Of a stretch of 5,152 nucleotides of DNA, positions 1-4,337 are shown piece by piece. Origin of the DNA: Anaerolineae bacterium. Lineage in GTDB: Bacteria > Chloroflexota > Anaerolineae > 4572-78 > J111. The notes beneath the pieces are model-generated. The model ran no database searches. It saw nothing but the letters and a program-made list of their open reading frames with translations, and was not told where the DNA came from. The position numbers and the translations under genes were made by a program. The stretch's first letter is position 1. Every line of letters begins with the position of its first letter. The stretch covers positions 1 to 5,152 of the forward strand of contig JAGRBY010000537.1 of assembly GCA_020433835.1 (NCBI GenBank), read 5' to 3'.

Positions 1-8
1 GACCGTCG

Positions 9-36
9 CTCGGGCCGATTGCCGTCGCCCCTACGC
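9..36 (-). repeat. Left arm of a 28-bp perfect inverted repeat (dispersed palindrome family)
   Basis: These 28 bases are the exact reverse complement of 3972-3999. The shared core reads GCGTAGGGGCGACGGCAATC on the minus strand here and on the plus strand at the other copy. The right copy sits in a larger imperfect palindrome, so this is probably the edge of a second member of a dispersed palindromic family whose other half lies upstream of the window. The pair flanks the NACHT gene and the repeat-rich region in opposite orientation. It could be a substrate for inversion, but simple dispersed repetition explains it equally well. Confidence 0.8.
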
Positions 37-58
37 TATCTTTTCAACCCAACAAAGT

Positions 59-83
59 GGGAAGGTGGGAATAAGGGGTAGGG
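59..83 (+). other. Canonical G-quadruplex motif in the NACHT gene leader
   Basis: Four G-runs (GGG 59-61, GGG 67-69, GGGG 75-78, GGG 81-83) are separated by spacers of 5, 5 and 2 bases. This fits the G3+N1-7 rule for an intramolecular quadruplex. It lies on the coding strand about 50 bases upstream of the ribosome binding site, so it could form in non-template DNA or in the mRNA leader. The motif is seen directly; any role in expression is inference. Confidence 0.6.
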
Positions 84-103
84 AGTAATGCCTTTCATTA
101 ATT

Positions 104-133
104 CGTTACCATGCTCTGCGTGATAATGCCTAC
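104..133 (+). repeat. Decayed copy of the CGTTCCC/GGGAACG palindromic repeat
   Basis: CGTTACCATGC (104-114), loop TCT, and GCGTGATAATG (118-128), followed by CCTAC, align with the two good copies at 3356 and 3449 (arms CGTTCCCC-ACGC and GCGTGGGAA, followed by GCCTAC). The copy has diverged but can still fold: 8 Watson-Crick pairs, two G-T wobbles and one mismatch. One consensus C-G pair has become A-T (108 with 124). The ribosome binding site of the NACHT gene starts at its right edge. It offers a GATAAT hexamer at 122-127 but no convincing -35 box. Confidence 0.6.
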
Positions 134-139
134 GAGGAG
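134..139 (+). promoter_or_regulatory. Ribosome binding site of the NACHT gene
   Basis: GAGGAG lies six bases upstream of the ATG at 146. It is a strong Shine-Dalgarno match at good spacing and fixes the start codon. No convincing promoter for the gene is visible in 1-145, so transcription may start further upstream. Confidence 0.8.
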
Positions 140-145
140 TTTCCT

Positions 146-3100
146 ATGGACAAACAAACCTGGCAGCAGCAGCTGCAAAACCGAGCCGAGCAGTTCAAAG
201 CCTGGCTGGCCGACCGCGCCGACCGGGACGCGCCCTACGTCGTCTACGGCGGGCTGATGGCCTCGACGCTGTGGCCGCTCATCGATATGGTGACCCAGAC
301 CGGCAGCGTGTGGCCGGTTGGTATGGCCTTGGGGAGCGCGCTGGGAAGCACTGCTGGCAGCGTTGGCGCAGGCTTGATCGCCAACCAACTGGAAGCCTGG
401 AAAGGCCGGGCCGACCGGCTGACCCAGGACGAAGTAGCCGAGTGGGTAACCACCCAGGCAGCGACGAACAGCGACCTGCGCGACTTGTTCAACAGTCTGC
501 TGGTTGAACTCAACAGCGTAGCGGCGCTCTCACCCAACCTGACCACCGCTGACCGGCAGCGGCTGGCCGACACCCTGCGGCAGGAGCTGGCCCAACTCGG
601 CACGCCGTCGAACACGATTGAGACCATCATCGGCAGCGGCAACCTCGTCATCCAAGGCAGCGACCTGAGCGGCGGCGATAGATCGGTCGTGGGCAGCAAC
701 GCGGGCCGGGATATCATCACCGGCGATAACAATAAGATTTCATACACCACTATCGAGCAGCAGACCATCATCTACCCCGACGACTCCGCCGAGGTGCGGC
801 GTGACAAGCTCAAGCGGCGCTACCTCAGCCGGTTGGCCCACCGCTGCAACCTGCTGCCGTTGGCGGTACTGGGCGGCGAGCAGAGTACCAAGGAGACCGT
901 CTCGCTGGAGGATGTGTATATCTCGCTGGACACACTGACCCGCGTGTCGCTGACTGAGGTCGAAATAGGAAAGCTGCACGATCCGTTTGTAGTGCTGCAA
1001 ACGAATCGGCCGCTTGCGGTAATAGAAGTGGCGACCCAGCACCGCTACCTGGCGCTGCTGGGCGATCCGGGCAGCGGTAAGAGTACGTTTGTGCAGCAGG
1101 TGGTGGCCAAGCTGGCGCAGGTGCGGTTAGGGTTAGCTCGACCGCTGGACGGCTGGCCGCAGCAGCCTTGGCCTATACTGACCCTGCTGCGTGACCTGGC
1201 CCCCCGTCTGCGCGACCTGCCGCTGGCTGAGCCGCCGACCGAGCGGCAGGAACGGGCGCTGGTTGAAGCCGTTAAGGCCCAATGGCAGGCCGATTTGCAG
1301 AAGCTGGAGGTGGCCGATTTGGCTGCTGACCTGGCCCACCTGTTGGCCGATGAAATGGTGGTGCTGGTCTTCGACGGGCTGGATGAGGTGCCGGAGGGGC
1401 TGCGCCGTCACGTGCGGCTGGCGGTACAGGCGGTGCTTAAAGCCTATCCGGGCATTGCGCGGGTTATTATCACCTGCCGTATCCGCTCCTACGTGGGGGC
1501 GGCGGTGCTGCCGGCCTTTGACCACCACACCTTGGCCCCCTTTGACGAGGCGAAAATCAAGGCTTTCGTTGGTGCTTGGTACCAAACCCAGGCCGATCTG
1601 GGGCGGCTAACCCCGGCCCAGGCCGAGGAGCGAAGCGCCGACCTGCGGCAGGCCGCGCTCTCCGACGCGCTGCGAGAGTTGTCCTCCAACCCGATGCTGC
1701 TGACGACGATGGCCATCATCCATCAGCGCGACGCCGAACTGCCCCGCGAGCGGGTGCGGCTGTATGACGAGGCGGTCAAAGTGCTGCTGGGCCGCTGGCA
1801 GCGGCACAAAGAGATCGAGGTTTCCGATCAACTGCAAGCAGTGCTGAGTGACCCGTTGAAGCTGCGCCGTATCATCGAGCGGCTGGCCTACGAAATCCAC
1901 CGGCGGCAAAGCCAAAGCCGCCGCGCCGACGCGACCAACCAGGGCGACCTGCCCCGAATGGATGCCCTCCTGCTGTTGGAAGAGACACACTACCTGGGCG
2001 ATCTCAGTCTGGCCAGCCAGTTCTTGGACTATGTCGACCAGCGGGCCGGGCTGCTGCAAGGGCGCGGCGGCGAAGAGGGTAACAAAGCCGCTATCGCCTA
2101 TACCTTTCCCCACCGTACCTTTCAGGAATATTTAGCCGGTTGCCATCTGGTCAGCGGTCGCAGCGTCAGCCGCGAATATTGGCAGCGGGTGGCCGAGGGG
2201 GACTTCTGGACTCTGGCCGGGCAGATGGGGGCGGAGGAATTGCTGTTCAATCGGCGCAATCTCGAAAACCTGCTCGACCTGGCCTACGCCCTATGCCCAA
2301 CGCGGGAGCCGGCTTCAGACATAGAGTGGCGGGCGGCGGTCTGGTCGGGCCAGATGGCGGTGACTTTGGGCCAAGCCGCGATTGAGGCCGATGCCGGTAC
2401 GCCGGATGGTGGACTCCGTTATTTCCAACGATTGACCAAGCGTCTTCAGCAAAGTTTGGGTGCGACGGAGGTGAAGGCTATTGAGCGGGTCGAGGCTGGT
2501 CGGACGCTGGGACGACTCAACGCCGACGACCGCCCCGGCGTGGGTTTACGCGCCGATGGTCTGCCGGATATAAGCTGGTGCGATATCCCGGCCGGGTCGT
2601 TCCTCTTCGGCGATTACAAAAAGGAAGTCACCTTGCCGGCCTTTCGGATGAGCCGCTATCCGATAACCAACGCGCAATTTGACGCCTTTGTGCAGGATGG
2701 CGGGTATACTGAGCAGTGGCGGTGTTGTTGGACGGAGGTCGGTTGGAAAAATAAGGGTGACCGGCAAATGCCGCTCAAAGAGGGTGGCGTTTACGACCTG
2801 CCCAATCATCCGGTGGTGGTGGTCAGTTGGTATGAAGCCGTGGCCTATTGCCGCTGGCTGACCGTTCGCCTGCGGGAGCGGGGAGAATTGGCTGGGAACG
2901 AGGAAGTCAGCCTGCCGACCGACAGTCAGTGGGAGAAAGCCGCGCGGGGGACGGATGGGCGTGAATATCCGTGGGGAGATGAGGCTGATCCTAACCGCGC
3001 CAATTACGACGCTACCGGCCTGGGAACGACCAGCGCGGTGGGCTGCTTTGCCCAAGGCGCAAGCCCTTATGGCTGTTTGGATATGAGTGGCAATGTGTTG

Positions 3101-3289
3101 GAGTGGTGCCGGACGAAGAATAAAGACCTTAGTGATAATGATCTTGAAGGAACAGCCGGGCGGGTGGTGCGCGGTGGCTCGTGGGACAACGATCTTAGCC
3201 GCGCCCGCGCGTCGTATCGCAGCTGGGGCGGCCCTAGCCTCCGTAACAACAACTTCGGTTTTCGGGTGTGTCGGCCCCCTTCTCAATGA
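146..3289 (+). CDS. NACHT-domain STAND NTPase with C-terminal non-catalytic FGE/C-type-lectin-fold domain
   Basis: This is a 1047-residue NLR-like STAND NTPase, expected to bind a trigger, exchange nucleotide, oligomerise and activate an effector; bacterial NACHT proteins of this kind are known in anti-phage defence. Residues 1-30 are a charged helix and 31-82 a Gly/Ala-rich hydrophobic stretch that could meet a membrane. A helical part (92-152) is followed by a Gly/Asn-rich linker (161-198; GSGNLVIQGSD, SNAGRDIITGDNN). Residues 218-262 resemble the usual pre-NACHT segment (YLSRL, LEDVYISL). The NACHT core has Walker A GDPGSGKST (306-314, Lys312), Walker B LVFDGLDE (407-414), sensor ITCR (Arg445), SNPMLL (514-519) and FPHRTFQEYL (654-663). 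After an EAGRTLGRL linker, the FGE-like domain (about 808-1045) shows IPAGSF (814-819), SGNVLEW (981-987), RGGSWD (1009-1014) and FGFRV (1037-1041). The paired FGE catalytic cysteines are absent, with Asn and Ala near those places, so it is probably a ligand-binding sensor. The ATPase call is firm; the defence role is inferred from family. Confidence 0.95.
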   Translation: MDKQTWQQQLQNRAEQFKAWLADRADRDAPYVVYGGLMASTLWPLIDMVTQTGSVWPVGMALGSALGSTAGSVGAGLIANQLEAWKGRADRLTQDEVAEWVTTQAATNSDLRDLFNSLLVELNSVAALSPNLTTADRQRLADTLRQELAQLGTPSNTIETIIGSGNLVIQGSDLSGGDRSVVGSNAGRDIITGDNNKISYTTIEQQTIIYPDDSAEVRRDKLKRRYLSRLAHRCNLLPLAVLGGEQSTKETVSLEDVYISLDTLTRVSLTEVEIGKLHDPFVVLQTNRPLAVIEVATQHRYLALLGDPGSGKSTFVQQVVAKLAQVRLGLARPLDGWPQQPWPILTLLRDLAPRLRDLPLAEPPTERQERALVEAVKAQWQADLQKLEVADLAADLAHLLADEMVVLVFDGLDEVPEGLRRHVRLAVQAVLKAYPGIARVIITCRIRSYVGAAVLPAFDHHTLAPFDEAKIKAFVGAWYQTQADLGRLTPAQAEERSADLRQAALSDALRELSSNPMLLTTMAIIHQRDAELPRERVRLYDEAVKVLLGRWQRHKEIEVSDQLQAVLSDPLKLRRIIERLAYEIHRRQSQSRRADATNQGDLPRMDALLLLEETHYLGDLSLASQFLDYVDQRAGLLQGRGGEEGNKAAIAYTFPHRTFQEYLAGCHLVSGRSVSREYWQRVAEGDFWTLAGQMGAEELLFNRRNLENLLDLAYALCPTREPASDIEWRAAVWSGQMAVTLGQAAIEADAGTPDGGLRYFQRLTKRLQQSLGATEVKAIERVEAGRTLGRLNADDRPGVGLRADGLPDISWCDIPAGSFLFGDYKKEVTLPAFRMSRYPITNAQFDAFVQDGGYTEQWRCCWTEVGWKNKGDRQMPLKEGGVYDLPNHPVVVVSWYEAVAYCRWLTVRLRERGELAGNEEVSLPTDSQWEKAARGTDGREYPWGDEADPNRANYDATGLGTTSAVGCFAQGASPYGCLDMSGNVLEWCRTKNKDLSDNDLEGTAGRVVRGGSWDNDLSRARASYRSWGGPSLRNNNFGFRVCRPPSQ
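3161..3271 (+). other. Candidate hypervariable (DGR-like) region at the 3' end of the NACHT-FGE gene
   Basis: The segment encodes RVVRGGSWDNDL ... YRSWGGPSLRNNNFGFRVC, the C-terminal CLec signature found in many DGR target proteins, whose variable region sits at the gene's 3' end. Most surface-type codons here are of the form (A/G)(A/G)C: GAC 3185, AAC 3188, AGC 3221, GGC 3227, GGC 3230, AGC 3236, and AAC x3 at 3245-3253. That is what adenine-directed mutagenesis of AAC codons would leave. Ordinary FGE-family proteins share the same framework, and no template repeat or reverse transcriptase is in the window, so the call is tentative. Confidence 0.35.
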
Positions 3290-3312
3290 GTTTCTGGCCA
3301 CTGTCCGGGCGG

Positions 3313-3340
3313 TGCGGCGGAGCCGCAGGCGCGTAGCGCC
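3313..3340 (+). terminator. Two back-to-back GC hairpins after the NACHT stop codon
   Basis: TGCGGC-GGA-GCCGCA (3313-3327) is followed directly by GGCGC-GTA-GCGCC (3328-3340), each with a three-base loop. They start 23 bases after the TGA. The sequence after them (CCCCCTTGTCTTT) is only weakly T-rich, so termination is possible but not typical. They could equally be part of the neighbouring repeat cluster, or play the hairpin role that some DGRs need just downstream of the variable region. Confidence 0.4.
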
Positions 3341-3355
3341 AGCCCCCTTGTCTTT

Positions 3356-3406
3356 CGTTCCCCACGCTCCGCGTGGGAACGCCTACGGCCTGCGCCTGTA
3401 AGCGCT
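3356..3406 (+). repeat. 51-bp palindromic repeat, copy 1
   Basis: This copy is 48/51 identical to 3449-3499. It contains a hairpin, CGTTCCCC-ACGC / TCC / GCGTGGGAACG, with one bulged C, and ends in the shared tail TGCGCCTGTAAGCGCT. Repeats with this CCCACGCTCCGCGTGGG core are scattered through many environmental bacterial genomes (general knowledge, not checked here). No protein-coding role is apparent. Confidence 0.85.
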
Positions 3407-3407
3407 T

Positions 3408-3444
3408 CCCTCACCCCCAACCCCTCTCCCTCAGGGAGAGGGGA
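3408..3444 (+). repeat. Hairpin repeat with 10-bp perfect stem (CCCCTCTCCC family)
   Basis: CCCCTCTCCC (3421-3430), loop TCA, GGGAGAGGGG (3434-3443) form a perfect 10-bp stem, preceded by CCCTCACCCCCAA. This is a very widespread intergenic palindrome in GC-rich bacteria. There is no T-run after it, so I do not call it a terminator. It sits exactly between the two 51-bp repeat copies, as part of a composite cluster. Confidence 0.75.
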
Positions 3445-3448
3445 GTCG

Positions 3449-3499
3449 CGTTCCCCACGCTCCGCGTGGGAATGCCTACCGCGTGCGCCTGTAAGCGCT
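3449..3499 (+). repeat. 51-bp palindromic repeat, copy 2
   Basis: This is a direct repeat of 3356-3406, starting 93 bases later, with three substitutions (C to T in GGGAAYGCC, and two in the TACSGCS stretch). It has the same bulged hairpin and the same GTAAGCGCT tail. The low divergence suggests recent duplication or homogenisation compared with the decayed copy at 104-133. Confidence 0.85.
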
Positions 3500-3521
3500 G
3501 ACAGCATTTCGATGCCAACGA

Positions 3522-3619
3522 AGAGCTGACAGCTTTTACAAGACTCTACTGGGCGTAAGGTTAGGGCCGCTGGCAACATACCGTACACCCCACGGTACTT
3601 TCGAAAAGCTGTCAGCTCT
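3522..3619. mobile_element. MITE-like 98-bp element with 16-bp perfect terminal inverted repeats
   Basis: AGAGCTGACAGCTTTT (3522-3537) and its exact reverse complement AAAAGCTGTCAGCTCT (3604-3619) bound 66 bases of non-coding sequence, which includes a small hairpin, TACCGT (3579-3584) with ACGGTA (3592-3597). Each arm contains its own near-palindrome AGCTGACAGCT, and the core GCTGACAGC occurs a third time at 3497-3505. No transposase and no clear target-site duplication are visible, so a non-autonomous element is likely but unproven. A long-stem RNA structure is the alternative. Confidence 0.5.
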
Positions 3620-3640
3620 GGCCCAGGCGTCGTCGATAAC

Positions 3641-3665
3641 CCCGGTAAGGCAGTCGGCTACCGGG
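3641..3665 (+). repeat. Hairpin at the entry to the tandem array
   Basis: CCCGGTA (3641-3647) pairs perfectly with TACCGGG (3659-3665) across an 11-base loop. It lies in what looks like degenerate first units of the 43-bp array (3655-3697 still aligns in the region GTCTGAG...GGCAAC.GGGG). I see no T-run after it and assign no function. Confidence 0.4.
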
Positions 3666-3697
3666 AAAGTGCCGTCTGAGGCGCTGGCAACGGGGGC

Positions 3698-3955
3698 GAT
3701 CTAGTGACCGGTAGGTGTCTGAGAGCCAGACAATGGGGGTGATCTAGTTCGGGGTAGGTGTCTGGGAGCCAGACAGCAGGGGTGATCTAGTTCGGGGTAG
3801 GTGTCTGAGAGCCAGACGGGTGGGGGGATCTAGTCCCCGGTAGGTGCCGGAGGCTCAGACAACAGGGGTGATCTAGTGCTTGGTAGGTGCCGGAGAGCCA
3901 GACAGGTGGGGTGATCTAGTCCGGGGTAGGTGCGGGAGAGCCAGGCAACAGGGTG
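3698..3955 (+). repeat. Six-copy 43-bp tandem repeat without indels
   Basis: Units start at 3698, 3741, 3784, 3827, 3870 and 3913, always exactly 43 bases apart; a degenerate seventh unit lies at 3655-3697. Each unit is an invariant GATCTAGT, a variable tetranucleotide (GACC, TCGG, TCGG, CCCC, GCTT, CCGG), an invariant GGTAGGTG except that the last G is followed by varied bases, then a variant of TCTGAGAGCCAGAC and a G-rich tail. In units 1-3, GTCTG and CAGAC can form a small stem. TAG occurs in GATCTAGT on both strands, and the period is not a multiple of three, so every frame is closed within a few units: the array is non-coding. There are no unique spacers, so it is not CRISPR. Confidence 0.9.
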
Positions 3956-3971
3956 GCGGTATCCCCGGATG

Positions 3972-4042
3972 GCGTAGGGGCGACGGCAATCGGCCCGAGG
4001 AATGGGGGAGAACCACACGGCCCCAATCCGATTGCCTCGCCC
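3972..4042 (+). repeat. Dispersed imperfect palindrome, also right arm of the 28-bp inverted repeat
   Basis: GGGCGACGGCAATCGG (3978-3993) pairs with CCGATTGCCTCGCCC (4028-4042) with a single bulged base, leaving a 34-base interior. Positions 3972-3999 match 9-36 exactly in inverted orientation. It begins right after the tandem array. The GTAGGGGCGA core is typical of palindromes I associate with Chloroflexota and cyanobacterial intergenic regions (recalled, not verified). Confidence 0.7.
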
Positions 4043-4090
4043 GTGGTCGGGGTAAGTGGCGTAAGGGCTACTAACGACCGGGTCATTCCC

Positions 4091-4166
4091 CCGGCGGGCG
4101 AGGCAACCTCATTGGGCAAGCCGTCGCAAAAGGAAAATACGTTGAGGTTGCCATCGCCCCTACCGG
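4091..4166 (+). repeat. Second imperfect palindrome of the same family
   Basis: GGGCGAGGCAACCTCA (4096-4111) pairs with TGAGGTTGCCATCGCCC (4143-4159) with one bulged base, and outer CCGG (4091-4094 and 4163-4166) extends the stem across a small internal loop. The GGGCGAGGCAA arm resembles that of the palindrome at 3972-4042, so the two are probably related members that have diverged. No coding potential is apparent. Confidence 0.65.
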
Positions 4167-4226
4167 GCGCTCCCGATGGCCCTGCGGCCCACTCTCCATC
4201 GCTTCGTTCAAAATTGTAAGCCTTGC

Positions 4227-4255
4227 TGGACAAGTTAGAAAAAGCTGGATATACT
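4227..4255 (+). promoter_or_regulatory. Sigma70-type promoter of the downstream gene
   Basis: TGGACA (4227-4232) and TATACT (4250-4255) each match the -35 and -10 consensus at five of six positions, with an ideal 17-base spacer in AT-richer DNA than the surroundings. The start of transcription would fall near 4262, giving a leader of about 75 bases before the ATG at 4338. The promoter lies after all of the repeats, so this gene is likely transcribed independently of the NACHT gene. Confidence 0.6.
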
Positions 4256-4264
4256 GGAAAATAC

Positions 4265-4302
4265 GTCTAGCGTCAGTAGACAGTACCTGGGTACTCTATC
4301 TA
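4265..4302 (+). promoter_or_regulatory. Inverted repeats at the start of the leader (operator or RNA switch candidate)
   Basis: AGTACC-TG-GGTACT (4282-4295) is a perfect 6-bp-arm palindrome, extended outward by TAGA (4277-4280) and TCTA (4299-4302). GTCTA (4265-4269) can instead pair with TAGAC (4277-4281), which would exclude the outer arm of the first structure. It sits at about +15 to +40 from the predicted start site, a place suited to a repressor operator or to a leader hairpin. Function is inferred from position only. Confidence 0.4.
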
Positions 4303-4323
4303 ACAACACAATTTCAATCATCC

Positions 4324-4330
4324 AAAGGAG
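4324..4330 (+). promoter_or_regulatory. Ribosome binding site of the downstream gene
   Basis: AAAGGAG ends seven bases before the ATG at 4338, a near-ideal Shine-Dalgarno sequence and spacing. It is the main reason to accept the start of the otherwise unrecognised open frame. Confidence 0.85.
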
Positions 4331-4337
4331 CCAGCAT

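Noticed and set aside
122..127. GATAAT as a -10 box for the NACHT gene
   Set aside because: The bases 17 upstream (TAATTC) are a poor -35, and transcription would start at about the Shine-Dalgarno itself.
1127..1135. Telomere-like GGTTAGGGTTAG
   Set aside because: A single short occurrence inside the NACHT coding frame (encoding VRLGLA); chance codon usage.
2546..3301. Long minus-strand open frame opposite the FGE domain (and others at 1607-2113, 1133-1585, 244-771)
   Set aside because: They lie fully opposite the NACHT gene, have no ribosome binding sites I can see, and their translations show no domain motifs; they are by-products of GC-rich coding on the plus strand.
3421..3443. Rho-independent terminator at the 10-bp perfect stem
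   Set aside because: No T-run follows on either strand; the sequence matches a dispersed intergenic repeat.
3283..3588. Minus-strand open frame reading SHAERGE and SPLPEGEGLG peptides
   Set aside because: The peptides are translations of the palindromic repeats at 3356-3499, a known source of false gene calls.
3698..3955. Possible CRISPR array
   Set aside because: The period is exactly 43 and the whole unit repeats; there are no unique 25-40 base spacers and no cas genes.
3916..4233. Open frames on both strands across the palindromes
   Set aside because: They span tandem array and inverted repeats, lack ribosome binding sites and have no recognisable protein features.
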